DNA from: Atopsyche davidsoni
Taxonomy: Eukaryota; Arthropoda; Insecta; Trichoptera; Hydrobiosidae
Direction: 5' to 3'
Length of the DNA: 64,000 bases
Assembly (NCBI GenBank): GCA_022113835.1
Contig: JAILWY010000030.1
Coordinates: 1,612,001-1,676,000, forward strand
In this document: piece by piece, positions 37,560-51,009 of the stretch
Layout: each line of letters opens with the position of its first letter
How positions within the stretch are numbered: the first letter of the stretch is position 1
Notes under the pieces: generated by a model
What the model was told of the DNA's origin: nothing
The model's input: only the letters and a program-made list of their open reading frames with translations
The model's database searches: none
Translations under genes and position numbers: made by a program

Positions 37560-38845
37560 TTTAACAAATATGATTTACCGAAAATCAATATGATTTTGTT
37601 TTAAGAACTTCCATAATTCTAAATAAATAAATAAATGTACAATGTGATATTTTTGCATTTATTTTTCTGCCAACAGACGCTTCTATTAACAGTGGTTGTA
37701 AACAAAACTGATTGAATCAGTTTTTGGCATATTATATTTTTTTATAATTTATAATAATTATTTCTAATAAAACTATAAATAAAATCTAAAATCAAACATG
37801 CGAAATCTAATCGATCAAATATAGTTTTGGCTAGAATGAATGATGTATCTTACTTTAAAAATTAAATAAGATTAGTTCTTTAGGTTCTAAATTCAGGGTG
37901 ACAGTCTTAAAGTAGTCACGCAAGCTGGTTGTATCAACAACGAGATATTCTGCGAAATGTAATCTAGTTATGTAGATGTTTGGGAGATAAATTACTCTGA
38001 GGAGATTTCAGGCCCTCGTGACAGCTTCTAATAAAGATGAAGCGATTATGATCTACTAACAAGTTATATTATTGAGAGCCTCGCAACCAATAATGAAAGA
38101 TAACATTGGCCTACTATAAATCTCCTTAAAAAAAGGAATCAAATTTTCCATCAAAATTTATTTCGAAATATAAATAAATGTTTAAGAATTAAACGAGGTT
38201 AGAAACCGTTTACCAATAAAATTACATTTGTGAAAAAATCAATATTTAGTAATGAATGAAATAATAATTTATTAATAATTAATAGTTCAAGATATAAATA
38301 AAAATTTAAGATAACGAACTGATTTTTAAATCCAATGTCAAATGCATGATAAAAATCTATGATACTAATATAATAAAACATTGATTATAAGAAGAAGAAA
38401 AAACTAATCGGTATTCGTGATTAACTTTGAATAACGTTTTTAATGCTTTTTGAATGCAAAAAAAATCCAATTTTTCTTAAATTGAATATATAAAAGTTGA
38501 AGCGTTAATCAATCAAAACTGTACTTATACCACAAAAGAAATTAAGTTTCTTAAATAAATATAAAGTTGCATATTATTGAAAATATTAAATAATTCCATT
38601 AGGTGTTTTTCGTGTGCCGTAATAATACCATAAGTTCAAGATTAAATTAACATTAGCTCAAACACGAAAAGGCTAAAATAACAAAAGAGTGTACCCAGAA
38701 TGAGTTCTCAGAAATTCTCACATTAAAACGCTGCTAAGCTACGGATATTAGAATTAAAATCGCAAAACACGAGAGTGCTCCACCAAAACAAATTAAATTT
38801 CAAATTACAGCGATTTTCAGGAAGAGTCCTTTTCCAGGTTTCCCC
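37560..38845. other. AT-rich sequence, nothing recognised
   Basis: No bounded exon, RNA gene or repeat family. Confidence 0.5.
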
Positions 38846-38849
38846 TAAT

Positions 38850-39010
38850 GAACGGCAGGTGGAAATGTCCCAATTAAATAAAAGCGGCTGAAAAAAACGA
38901 AATAGCCAGTCTTCCCTTCTTGGCTAATTGAGAATATCAACGCCTCCATTAATTTGCCGCCGAGGGTGGAATTACACACCCCGACCCCCAGACTGCTGCT
39001 ACCCTGTCAT
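38850..39010. promoter_or_regulatory. Possible homeodomain-rich regulatory island
   Basis: Less AT-biased than its flanks, with CAATTAAA, GGCTAATTGAG, CCATTAATTTGCCGCC and GGAATTACAC close together and no open exon. TAATT cores are homeodomain sites. Such clusters mark developmental enhancers; this is inference from motif content. Confidence 0.3.
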
Positions 39011-39014
39011 TATA

Positions 39015-42000
39015 AGTGAAGAAAGTGAGTTTATCTGGCTGTTTGAATTAAACAGTGGTTTTGATCATCCGTCTACGTAGCTGAAACTGCACAGCAGATT
39101 AAAGTTTGATTTAGTAATTTACTGAGTATTAAACACCAAGCTTTATTATATTATAGTAAATAAACAAAAAAAGCTTTTTTTGTTTTAATAGAAATATTTT
39201 TTTATATTATAATAAAATCTACGTCATTATCTACTGATATTTTGAAACTATGTGTTTTTAAAAATGTCGTAAAGCAACGAAGTTCACAAAATAATAGTTA
39301 TGGTTATTCAATTATCTTGTTTTTTATTCGTAAGTTATAGTATAACACAGAGCACTACAAAAAAAATTATAAATAAAATAGTCAGATTATTGTTTTATAG
39401 AGTAGCTATAGACGTTTAGATATGATAATCTAATATATTAAAACTCAGGTATGTTTTTTTTGTTTTTCATTCGTGGAGGCAAAATTTTTTAATAGTTAAA
39501 ACTAAGAAATAAAGCGAGATATACTTTTAAAGATTCATCATTTATCAAAGCTCTAAAATATTATTATTATTATTATTAGACTCTCAAGGAACGATGTAAG
39601 ACATTTAACGAAACTATTTTCTTAATGAGTTTTCAGGAAACTTAAGGTTTATGTTATTATGAGCGTGAAGCTAATGAACTCACGTGACTTAATTATGTGA
39701 TTTCTAAAAAGTTTTATTAGCATTATCTAAAGTAAAGTTTGTAAGGGAATTTATATTAATTTAAGCGCGTAAGCCCTAAACGGGGGCCTCATGTCATTCC
39801 ATATAACAAACCTCACGTTATATAATCTGTTGTTTCTAAAGTTTTTTTATAAATACACTGCTTAAGCGCAAACGAAATACAAAAAATTGTTTAGCTTTTA
39901 TGGAATTTTATTTACTTATAATATTTAGTTTATGCAATTTTGTATATTTATTTATATGAAACTGCAGTATATTTATTATATCAGTCTTTTGAGAGATGTA
40001 GCATCAAGCTGGATCTTGAAAAGGTTGTATGACAGTATCTAAGTGGTATTAAAATTACTTACAAAGATTAATGGTAGGAACGTCTTTAGTTTATTGTTTG
40101 ATAAAAACACATAAAAAAACTTGCTTTAAAGAAGATAACCATGTTACCAAAGTAGAACTTACTTATTACTCAAGAATGTTATAAAAAGTTCTTATTAATC
40201 AGTTTCCCAGGTACCGACTGACTCATTCAAATCGAATAGATATGTATACATTAATTAAATAAATTTAATAATTACACGAGTTTCAATAATCCGTCGATCA
40301 ATTTGAAATAATTCAATTCATGTCCGTACTTTATCATTTTCAAAAGACGTAAAAAATTGTTTATTCACATCAAATTTCGTAATCTCGTTTGCATGGGATT
40401 TTCGATTGAAATTGCGTTATTTTTCATTGTTGTGGCATAATTGAACAATATTGATAATCAGGTCGACACGGGAACAATGGGAAAAATTGACGGCCATGAA
40501 TTGTAAATTCAACCTTCAAAATATTATTTGTACACAATTATAATAATAGCCTGTAATAATAGTTACATAAAACTGGGTGCTTATTTATCAATTTGCATAC
40601 ATTATATCAACAAAAATATATATATATATTAATGAGACCACTTTTTTAAGCCTTTGAATATCAATTGGCTTCCTCCACAACACGCATTGCATACTTCCAA
40701 GCGTTTATTTAAACGGAACATTATATATAAAGTTACATAAAAAAACTTATAAAAAATAATTTATTATTTTTGGTATTTTGATTAATCCACTTCAGCTCAA
40801 AGTTCAAAACAGTTTACAAGTGTATTTTTTTTTTATATTGACCGGATAACATCATTTTATATTTATAAATAATATGAATTTTTTTTTAAATACAATCATG
40901 ATTTAGTAAATGGTAATAACGTCAGGTATCAAAAATTAGGGATTTTGTACCTTGCACGTCAGCTGAAATTCTTAGTAATTAAGTAATTAAATGTATGAAT
41001 GCTTATATTTTCAAGAGAACGGTTCAAGTATCATAAGAAGGCTGTATTCAACTTGCGTTGTGGAAGTGAAGCTAATTTGTGTGACAGAATCCTCGACTGC
41101 TAAAGAGATTTGATGCGTATCTGAATATTTTCGTATTTTTATATATTTTTATGAGCCGTTTTATTTGTGTACAGATAACCCCATACTCGTAAACAGATAT
41201 TTTTTTATGTTTTGAATAGTGAGGGATGTACGAAGTTTCACGTAAGGGTTGATAATAAAAGTGATTTAATTCTGTTTATGATATCCACCCCTTGACTGAG
41301 CCATGTTTTCTAAGTACAGAAATGATTTACAGGGAGAGCGAACTTAGTCAAAACAAACATTAGTTTTTTCTACTGTCCCAGTTGCAGATTATTTTCTTGA
41401 GGAATTGATGGTATGAAATTGCCAATAACATTATTTCTGTAAGTGTATGAAATTTAACGGGGTATTTTCACGTAATTTAGTTATGAAACTAAACGATATA
41501 GATATAAATTACTTCGTAAATGATCTATGGGGATTTCACTATTCTACATTCGTCTCAACCGATTTTCGATGAACTCATGGATGTAATAATTCAATATATT
41601 TTTATTGAAAGTTATAGGGGTTTGAATTGAATATATTTTGTTCCTGTATATATGACATGATCGACTTAAACTTTATTTCATATTTAATTTATTTTTATTT
41701 CATAGTTAATGCAAATGCACCATTAATTTGGAAGAGTCGTATGAAAAAAAAAATATACGTAAAAACTATATGATACGATCTGTTTATGAATTCAGAAACT
41801 AAAACCTAACACGCGGAAGTTCATGAAAAATAAATCTCAACTCCAGCGACACGGCTTCAATTATTAACGCACAGTGCCGCACAAAATGTACGGAGTACTC
41901 GACTGGCATAACAAATAATGTAATGAAGGGAAAACTTCGCTTAAATACTTAGCCGTACACGTGCGACATAATATTTTCAGGAAGCCGTCCTGAAACACTG

Positions 42001-42770
42001 AAATTCAGACCGCAGTGCGGTGACGTGTGCGCGCATCTGCGGCTAGCACCCCTGAAACATGGCTCGGTGACGAAGTAGTCAAAATATTCAACCAAAAGTC
42101 TGTAACTTGTTTAAAGCGTCAATATGAGCTTATTTGTTATACCATAGCTCAACATTTCCTTACGTGTGGAAAAGCAGATCGCAGTACGATGAAGTGTTCG
42201 TACTATCAAACATTCAACATTACTCCTGTATTGTGTTAAATTGAATATAATACATTCAAATAACTACGAACAAAATTTATATAATTTTTTTAATGAATAG
42301 AGATAGATGTAGTTTGACCACTAAACCTACTATTGTATGCACAGAAACTATTTTTTTATGTGTGCTCAATCATATTTGCTTAAACCTTCGTAACCGAAAC
42401 AAACTATAAAATACGACAAAAATAATTATAATAATCACAACGAATAATACTTGTAGTGAAGCACTTTTATATTTACGTAGTAAAGTTACTCGAGAAATAT
42501 AAAAGAGCGAAAATACGATGCCCCTAATGGCACCAAAACAATTTTTGGGAAAATATTTATTAAAGTATAGTGGTGTTATTTGTTGAAAGTAATTTTTTTT
42601 TTCAATTATCGGAAGTATATGATTTTTTTTTAATTGAATATTTTTACTGTACTTAAAGAAGCATTCGAATCCAAATTGCGCAGAAAGTCGAAACAAACAT
42701 TTCCATCGCATCTGTTTTCCGGAACTTGTGCAACTTAAAATTTTCATTACGTTCTTAATTCAACCGGGAA
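39015..42770. other. AT-rich sequence, nothing firm
   Basis: AT-rich with a short (ATT)n tract near 39,560 and a minor GC patch near 42,000 (GTGTGCGCGCATCTGCGG). No exon called. Confidence 0.45.
39560..39578. repeat. Short (ATT)n microsatellite
   Basis: About six ATT units. Confidence 0.9.
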
Positions 42771-42779
42771 AAAAGACTC

Positions 42780-42904
42780 GGGGGCGGGGAAAGGAACGGG
42801 AAACTTTTTATCCGGTTATAAAGCCGGAAGGACCGCAGAGACCGGAACACCTGCCGGGCCTGTAATTACACACCAGCGCCGATCTCGGCTCCGGAGGCGG
42901 CAAG
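42780..42904 (+). promoter_or_regulatory. Candidate promoter and 5' untranslated region
   Basis: GC-rich (GGGGCGGGGAAAGG) with a TATAAAG box at 42,817-42,823 and GTAATTACACACC downstream. It runs straight into an ATG with a good context and then a strong splice donor. The order TATA, about 80 bases, ATG, donor fits a first exon. Confidence 0.4.
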
Positions 42905-42937
42905 ATGAACTTTAAAACACCCCTGAAACCTCTTCAG
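42905..42937 (+). CDS. Candidate first coding exon, plus strand
   Basis: Eleven codons, MNFKTPLKPLQ, between an ATG in a favourable context (GCAAGATGA) and a consensus donor (CAG|GTGAGTG), phase 0. It is too short for any family to be recognised. The upstream GC-rich segment with a TATA box supports a first exon. A phase-compatible acceptor lies at 49.6 kb. Against it: strong donors and ATGs occur by chance in 64 kb. Confidence 0.33.
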
Positions 42938-43041
42938 GTGAGTGTCGTATTCCGCAAACTGCAGTTTCGAAACGAATAAAAACAAATTATCAATGTTTTT
43001 GAAGACATTCTACCGGCAAATATTTTTATTAATTTATGTTT

Positions 43042-43171
43042 AATATTTTTGAGTAAAATACTTGAGTGATTTTCCACATGTTCGTTTTTATTTGTGACCG
43101 GTTTCGCTAACCTTTCACATTGGTATTATCAAACAGAGTCTGCTTGATAATGCCTCCCTGTCAAAAATATT
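43042..43171 (+). mobile_element. Foldback MITE copy with both ends
   Basis: Starts AATATTTTTGA and ends TCAAAAATATT, an 11-bp terminal inverted repeat. The interior has GTGACCGGTTTCGCTAACCT and a second hairpin, ATTATCAA...TTGATAAT. This is the best-bounded copy in the window at 130 bases. No clear target duplication is visible. Confidence 0.8.
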
Positions 43172-43174
43172 GAA

Positions 43175-46140
43175 TTTCTTAATTTATGATTAGTTCATTG
43201 TGCAAATACACATAGATCCTAATTGATTGAGAAACTTTTGGGAGTTTCATCACTGAGGTGGAGAAATATTTATTTATTCTATGCACAGAAACATATTTTT
43301 CAGGAGTGAAATATTTACGTCTCCAGAGAATGTTAAATTTAGTTATTTCTCTTGTATTTCTAATGATCAAATAATATGAGTTTATAAAACAAAATAAAAC
43401 AAATGAACATTTTTCATTAATATTGGTTTATTTTGTTTAACGCAATCTATTCAGACATACAACGACGAGAAAACTTCACACAAGACCAATTCTTAAATAT
43501 GATTCGACTTTTTTTTTAAATATCGGTGGTAGTTACGGAAATTATTTAAATATTATTTAAAGCATCATTTGTAGCATCAAACTTTGATTTAAAAAAATAT
43601 TGTAAGTGCTCTTGAAAAATTATTTGATAAACTTCATTACAATGTGAAGCATTCAAAATTATAACTTAAATAATTTCGTAGTAATTGAGTTTACTCTCCT
43701 CGATCTCTCTTAGCCTTATTGAAACCCTCGACGAGCGAAAGCGCTCAAAATAGTTTGATTTTATAACCACCCAAAGAATTTGCTTATAATATATATTTAA
43801 TATAAACAGTACTCTTATCTATACAAGGTTTACGTAACAACAGTATTCGAGAGTATTAAGCCAACTAATAAATAGTTGTTATAATTCATGTCCAAAACGT
43901 GGGCTTATCGTGTAAGAAGGAGAAAGGAAACAAAGAAACGTATATTTACATGTCCTTTTTCTCCAGTGAGTGTTTAAAAGATTACAGTTCTTCAGACTAG
44001 TGTTTGCTAAGTTGCCAGCGTGGGACTCGGTATAAGAGAATGCTCTAATCCTTCAGTAATCCCCGAGCCTACCCAGGACAAAGTTTTCCTCTCTATATTA
44101 TTCGAGACTATTCTTTGTTTGACCAAAATTGTGTTGAAATATAACTAATCCGTAATATGAAAGTAGACGACGTATCAAGAGAAATTCCGGTTGTGAATTA
44201 TTTTACTAAGCACAACTAAAAAACACAATCCATAGTGATTTATTAAAATTTGTTTCGTGTTTCTGTTTAAATCTATTTGCTTAAAAAATATAATTATAAA
44301 TAAAACAGGTTTCAAATAAAATAAATAAATGATTGATATATATAGTATTGTATCAAAAAAAGTGAAAATCTATTAAATATATACACTATAAAACACATTA
44401 AGAAAATGGTGTAAAAAAAAACATCATCAAACTTAGTATTTTTTTTTATAATTCCGTTTGGTTTTTCACACATAATTGTTACAATAAGATGTAACTTTAC
44501 GTAATTAACGCAGCTCGGAATTGAATTATGATACCACCTCTACTTCCAGATGTAATTAGGTAAACTTAGGTGTACTCGTGTTTCTATAAGACAGTCAGAT
44601 TTGGGAGAGGATAAGCATGAGATAAGCTGCACTTACACGGGATATTATTATTTTTTTCTACAGTAATAGTCAGATAAACACTTTACTGTCTCAAAATAAT
44701 ATTTGTAAACGAACAAAATCGGAAATCTTAAGAAGTCATTAAAAAAAATCTCTATATTGTTTATATTTATACTTTTAGTAAAGAGGATTATAATGAATGC
44801 AGAATATTTTTTTATATAGAGTAACAAAGGCAAACATATTTTTTATTTATATCGGTAGTTGATTGTTGCGTCTATGGTGATTTAAGTAAAGTGAAATAAC
44901 CATTTCAATTTAATTTTATCAATGCAAATAGCTGCATGTAATACATAAATAAAGCCAAGTCATCAAATGTTAGCCACAGCTATATCGGTTATACACTTGC
45001 GTAACAAGGTTCAAAATTTCGGTAAGTGGCAGGGTTGCGACGGTCGAAATCACTTAAACGATCATTCTTTCGTTTAATGTTAAAATATTATGAAGTTGGA
45101 TGAGTTTAAAAGTTTTCTATAGCAAATTATTAATTTAAAAATAAAACCTCAATTAGATAATTTTTTGGGATTCAATCTCTTTTATAACGGAAATGTTTAT
45201 TTCTGTACATTAAATTTATCTAATTAAATAAGGCATTAAATCAAGTATTTTTTTACAGAGAATAAAAAATAGCTCAAATTAATTTTTTTAAGCCCAAAGT
45301 AATAAAAACAGAATGTCCATTCCATATTCAAAAACGTTTAAACTCAAAATTTCACGTAAAAAAACTTTGGCTCTAATGCAATGAAGCTCGAGGGAGTATC
45401 CTGCGGTGACCAACCTTTACTGGAAAAAATATATTTTCAGGTTCCAGTATATATCAAGATTTAAAGTTCAAATAACCTAAACCAAAAAAAATGTTTTAAA
45501 AAGTTTTCAAAATATGTGATATAAAAAAGAAATTGAATGAAGTGAAATGTATTCTGAGTTTATTTTAAATTTCCTTCAAAATATTCACAAGATAGCCGAT
45601 GAATACTCTGAATTAATTTAATCTGAATTGTTATTTTAAAAGGTATGAATTACCAATGATAATTGTTAAGACAGATAATAAGCAACCATGCCATAATATT
45701 GCGACTAGTTAGTATAAAAACAGTATCGTAAAAATCTATGCAAAAAATCGTAGAAAAAATTATTTGTGATAAATAAACAAAATTCAAGCCCATATCATAT
45801 CTCCACAACTTCCGCGATAACTGATCAAATGCCGTACCTATTTTTATAATTTATTTGTATCGATTACCTACTTTATACCTAAATCACCTCTAAACTTATA
45901 ATAATTTCATAACCTCTCCAAATGTGAAATTCTTGGTTTCGATTTGAAACTTCTACGTTTACAAGACGAATACCGGAGACACTTGAGATTGTCGCAGCCT
46001 CATTTTTTAAATCTATTCTTGTTTATTAGTTTCGGTAGAATTTTTTTGTTTGTTATAATGGTGCTTAAATAAAAAACGGGCAAACAAAAATGTTACGTAT
46101 TGATTAGTGCTTCATTGCGGACAAATATGGTCACCGTCAG
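43175..46140. other. AT-rich sequence, nothing recognised
   Basis: A/T-dominated. No bounded exon or repeat family. Confidence 0.5.
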
Positions 46141-46196
46141 TATCACCCTTGTCCCGGAGGCTTATCGGCGCTTCATCCCTTCAAACACAATTTAAG

Positions 46197-46217
46197 CCAA
46201 CCTAACCTAACCCAACC
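46197..46217. repeat. Short CCTAA telomere-like motif
   Basis: CCAACCTAACCTAACCCAAC: about two CCTAA units with flanking variants, the complement of the arthropod TTAGG telomere repeat. It is too short to be an interstitial telomere. Confidence 0.5.
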
Positions 46218-46219
46218 TC

Positions 46220-48950
46220 CTCGTAAAATGTGTACATCTCTCTTCAAATAAACGATACGCGCCATCCCCAGATCCAAGATCCACTGGAAAAACATAAAAC
46301 TACCCCTGAATATGTAGGACTATTGATTTCCGGTCCGAGAGAAGGGTTCTGTATCATAAATTTCATTTCGCAGTAAAATAAGAAAGTTTTTCTCTTTTTT
46401 TCTTGCATAAGATTGATTTATTTATTTAATAGTTACTTGGTCTGTAGGCTCGCATATTCATATAGTGTAATGTTGACAAATGTATCAAAGAACCAAGTAA
46501 ACATTTTTTCAGTCATGCGTTGATATATATCACACGTAGTAGTATATCACATATTACAGAGAAAAATCCTTTACATTCAGGGATTATTGAAAACTATCCA
46601 CTAAGATTTATTTATTAAACCCTTTTGTATTATTATTTATATAAATACACATAAATAAATTATTTTTGTTTTTGAACTTTTTTACAATTTCTTATATTTT
46701 GATTTAATTTTAAATCAAAGATATAATTAGCCCAGTGGTCCAAAATTTATTTCCATTTAATATCCATGAAGTCCATTTACTCTCCGTAGTCTATCTGTTC
46801 TATCTTGTATATATTTAACTCTAAAATCGTCACAGCTATTTTCAGAATTAAAATAAGTGTGATATTAATAAATTACTAATTAATAATTATCAAATATGCT
46901 ACATTTATTTAAAATATTAGTTATTGAATTTTAGTATCCTAGAAGCCTGGATAGCCATACTTTTCTAGGGTGTAAGTCAAACCAATTGTTAGTATTTATC
47001 GTGACTTGACAGACTGATTTTGAAATTTTGTTTCGAAATAACATTAACTTTTAACAAATAATTTTGTCGCATTTAGCTTATTTTAAAAGTTCAGCATTTT
47101 TGCTACTATTTTTGTTATTGATATGAATAATTCCAGTATAATATGATTATGTACATATGGTAAATCAATTAAACTTTAAATTATTAAATAATGTTCCGAT
47201 TCAACTGTCTGGACGGATGGGACAAAACATTTTAAACCTCTTGCGAATTCTTTATACTTTGATTAATTTCTTCAGAAAAAAATTTTTTTCTTCACTTTTG
47301 TATAATTTATCAGTTTTTAATCTTCAATCTACATTTTAAATGAACTTGTTTTAGAATGTATTAATAAAAAATGTAAAAAATTAAGAATAAAAATTCCAGA
47401 CATTAAGAAGATGTAATTTGATTTTGCATTTAATTATCATACTTCAAATGGAATATTTTATATGGTTTTTTGCCCAGCGTTTTACAGTCAAAAATATATG
47501 ATTTTCTTAAATTAAAAATAGAAGACTTCTTTTCGGATGAAGTTTTAACAATTAGATAAGGTTTTTTAATAAACTATTTGTATTCACTAGCCTCTTAATT
47601 AAATTACATTTTTGAAAAATCCAATTCATCTCATTATTAATTCTAAAGCCGTATATTTTTCAAATACACTTAAAAGATTTTTAAATGTGTTAAATGGCTC
47701 AAACGAGTAACTAGAATGAAATATTTCATGTTATGAAATCTCAATATAAGAACCACATACTACACTCAGTGAATTCTGCAATGGAACCGCATTTTGTTGT
47801 ACCCCGATTAACATTCGCTCTATTTACGTCGACGATTATTCCTAACATCAAACAACAAAATGATTTTTTCACCCATAAACTTATATGGGTAATAAATAAA
47901 AATTTACTAAAAAAATATTAAATAATAATCATTATTAAAATATTTGTATTTTCATACTTTCTTGTATGAAAATACAATGGATCAAATTACAACTTGTCTT
48001 GGTGCTGAGTAATAATAGAAGAGCGAATAAAAACTGAACTGTATGTTATTTTATAGTAGTTATTTCTCCATTTAAACCTGTGTACCTATTTATATCAGGA
48101 ATCGCTCAAATTACTAAGTCCACCTTACACTATCTTGTTAAATCATCTCTCTCAGAAATAAATTACAATCGTATCTGCGCGTGAGCGGGACGGAAGCTTG
48201 TCGTGGTTAATCACCGAAAACAGGTGTTTACGATTGGGGGTGAATTCGCAATTATATATTCAGGGAGCATTTTAACAATAATAAATTGTTTACCTGTCTT
48301 CTGTACGCACCCTTTTACGTCATCAATACAGCCTGTGGAGTTTCAAAAACGAACAAGAATTTACACTACTAGAAATGATTGTTTATTATGTTGTTTGATT
48401 ATTACTGATAAATAACTATTTCTTTTTATTACTTTGTACATACTAGGATTTCAATGAGTGTATAATGATTTAAAAAGAAAATTTAACAGTTTTCAAAAAA
48501 TATTGAATTATGAAAAATACTAAAATTCTTACATATTGCAAAAAGGAATTTAAAATAAATAATCGAACAATAATTAAGATAATTTTTTTTTTTAAGCTCA
48601 AAAAACTTATATTCTACAAGTAATGATAAATTTTTTCTATTTTTACGATAAAAAAAATATTCAAAAGAACATCATTATGTAAAATGTATAAATTTATGAC
48701 AGACTGGTCTAATTTGTAATATGTATTGCATATATAAATAGATTCCAATAACCTGTCTAACTAGATTTCAATTTAGTTGTTGTGTATCATACAATACGAC
48801 TAGATACACCCTGTATGTTTTTATTCTAAGATTATTCTTTTCGTTTTGTGTGTAAATTAATTACATAAACGATAAAACTGTATGGGTGAAAGTGCGAATT
48901 TATATGATATTAAATAATAATTATTGGTCGGAAATAGTTATCTCGGGAAG
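46220..48950. other. AT-rich sequence, nothing recognised
   Basis: No gene supported. ACACCCTGTAT near 48,810 also occurs near 25,040 and may be a repeat terminus, but no element could be bounded. Confidence 0.45.
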
Positions 48951-48954
48951 GCTT

Positions 48955-49190
48955 TAATTTAATTGGTTTCAATTAGGCGGCGAATTCGCGTAGTTATCAC
49001 ACTTTGAACTGAGACGATCGCTTGGATTTGCATGCCAAAGAGCCGCCTGTCTCCGGCGTCTCGAGGAACAAACAACAATTAGGAGGAGCAGGAGAAGCTG
49101 GAGGAGCAGGAGGAGCAGGAGGAGCTGCTGCGGCCAGATCCCCCCGCCAGCCCCCAAAGCAAAGCCTCTGAACGGGTGACATCAAATGCA
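48955..49190. promoter_or_regulatory. GC-richer island with a POU octamer and GGAGCA repeat
   Basis: Contains TTTAATTTAATTGG, CAATTAGG twice and a perfect octamer ATTTGCAT (49,026-49,033), then an imperfect GGAGGAGCA tandem. The minus-strand frames reading poly-Leu or Pro-Ala repeats are artefacts of that tandem. Looks like enhancer-type DNA; a coding role is unlikely. Confidence 0.35.
49073..49130. repeat. Imperfect (GGAGCA/GGA)n tandem
   Basis: GGAGGAGCA units with interruptions such as GAAGCT. Cryptic trinucleotide-type simple sequence. Confidence 0.8.
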
Positions 49191-49602
49191 AGTGTAACTC
49201 TGCTTATTCTAATGTAAAAATAAAATTAAGAATAAAGATTTTTAAACATTAAATTCGTTCTACAAAAAAAAGTTTTTAAATAGACACCAAGAGGCTTTTA
49301 TCGCATTATTAACAAAAAAAAGGTAATTTTTGAATAACATTGAAATTACAACACCAAGTAACGTTAATTACATTCCTGAAATTTACTATTTGACAGTTAA
49401 ATCGATTCTTTTCATAATCGAATATTTTTTGTTTAACGTATAGATATATTTTTGAAAATGTGTCATTTCGAGGTTTTTTTTAATTGGATAAAACGTATTT
49501 AAACATTTTTGATAATATTAAAAAGGGATGGCAAGAGATCGCATCTATGACTTTTAATTTAAATTTTCTGATGGTTGGTGTGGCAAAGTAATATTTCTCT
49601 AG

Positions 49603-49682
49603 CCCGGCAAGAGGATGACGAAGCTGAGAGTACCTGACCTTACAAAACCGAGGACGACCGAAATAGCCGAACGCCCATACAG
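49603..49682 (+). CDS. Candidate internal exon, plus strand
   Basis: An acceptor (ATTTCTCTAG) with a possible branch point CTGAT about 35 bases before it, 26 open codons and a consensus donor (TACAG|GTGAGCA). In phase 0 it reads PGKRMTKLRVPDLTKPRTTE and on to a basic end; it leaves phase 2. The basic, Pro/Thr-rich peptide is not recognised. The start phase matches the 11-codon candidate exon 6.7 kb upstream. An open minus-strand frame also crosses the region. Small exons like this are easy to find by chance. Confidence 0.27.
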
Positions 49683-50804
49683 GTGAGCACTCATGCACTC
49701 CGAACATCAAACATGTAACAAACCATATAAATATTCAATTATTCTTTATATAAAAACCAAAAAAGTTTAAAGAATAAGATATTCTTGGGTGTGATTTATT
49801 TTCTATTTTTTTATCTCCACTACTACTTTTTGCAGAGATTATGTGAGCGCCTCTTTCAAGGGAAAGGGTTTTTACATGAATAACGGTGGGCAATCTAAGT
49901 GAGTTAGTAGCTGGTAACCGCTTATCTTCGCAGGAACTGATGAGAGTTGGAATCTATTGTGATAGAAATTAATGAACCAAATTTGCACGGGTTTGTTCGG
50001 AGCCTAATATCATTATCCGATGAACAATACAATTACGAATCTGACAGGCATAAATTGAATAAGATTTTGAGGAAATTAACAAACAACTGAGTAAAATCTA
50101 TTAAACTGTTCTAACTGACTAACTACCTATAGGCAATCAATTTTAAACTACTTCTAGTGTTCACCATGTGTGATTCTTATCAAAATTGAATAAAAATCAA
50201 ACTGGACATTAAACTAGGCAGACAAATCATGATTTTACATTAGTATTTCATAACAGGCAAAAAACGTTAAAAGGTTGATTTGTCAAAGTTTTAATTAAAA
50301 TACTTCGTAAAAATTTTAATTAGGATTTTCAAAATTTGTATTAATGCCAGTATGTTTTTATTTAAATTCAATTACAGGGCTTTTCCATTACACTCAAGGT
50401 GGCAACAAAAATACGTGATGAAAAATTTCTAACTTCAATTTCAAAATATTATAATTAAATTTATTATAAAATCCGTACGTTCAAATTTGTGCTAAGTAAA
50501 AATTAATTTTCACCCGAAAACATAAATTTATAACCTAATAAAATATAGTTTATTCATAAATAAATACCACTTAATCATATCCACAAATACTGAAATATTA
50601 TAAATATATATCTTTTTAAAGGTTTTTTATTATTTATTTTTATAAATCACATTGATACCGATAAATAAATTTTCAACATGCATTCATCAGCCGTCACAAA
50701 TCACGTGTAATGGATAGTCTTTAATTCAGGGGTTAAAACCGGAAATCCCCGATGACGTTGGGAGTAAAGGGAGTAATAGGCAGCTAGTAGATAATAATTT
50801 TCAG

Positions 50805-50891
50805 GCAATATCCGGTAACACCAATGCCAAACCCGTAACTCTGAAAGTTGTCCCTTACACAATGAACCCTCCCCGGGATACAAAGTTATAG
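50805..50891 (+). CDS. Weak candidate terminal exon, plus strand
   Basis: After TAATAATTTTCAG the sequence is open for 28 codons (AISGNTNAKPVTLKVVPYTM and on) to a TAG. The peptide is well mixed, unlike the surrounding AT-rich translations. It cannot join the candidate exon at 49.6 kb, which ends in phase 2. The opposite strand has a 102-codon frame over the same area, so the coding strand, if any, is uncertain. Confidence 0.2.
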   Translation, partial: AISGNTNAKPVTLKVVPYTMNPPRDTKL

Positions 50892-51009
50892 GGTCATCGA
50901 TGATAAAATATCGACGAGCCGGCCCGGTGGGCTTAAAGATCAAATATCGATTGCAAATGCAAAGTGGATTAACATGGAAAGCGTTTCTATTAAAAGAAGT
51001 TTGATCCAA

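Noticed and set aside
42370..42747. 125-codon minus-strand frame
   Set aside because: Ends in poly-Ile/Val and runs through A/T tracts, and there is no recognisable domain.
48969..49191. Poly-Leu and Pro-Ala frames on the minus strand
   Set aside because: Direct products of the GGAGCA-type tandem repeat.
50701..51009. 102-codon minus-strand frame
   Set aside because: No domain or splice support. The opposite strand offers an equally weak terminal exon, so neither is convincing.
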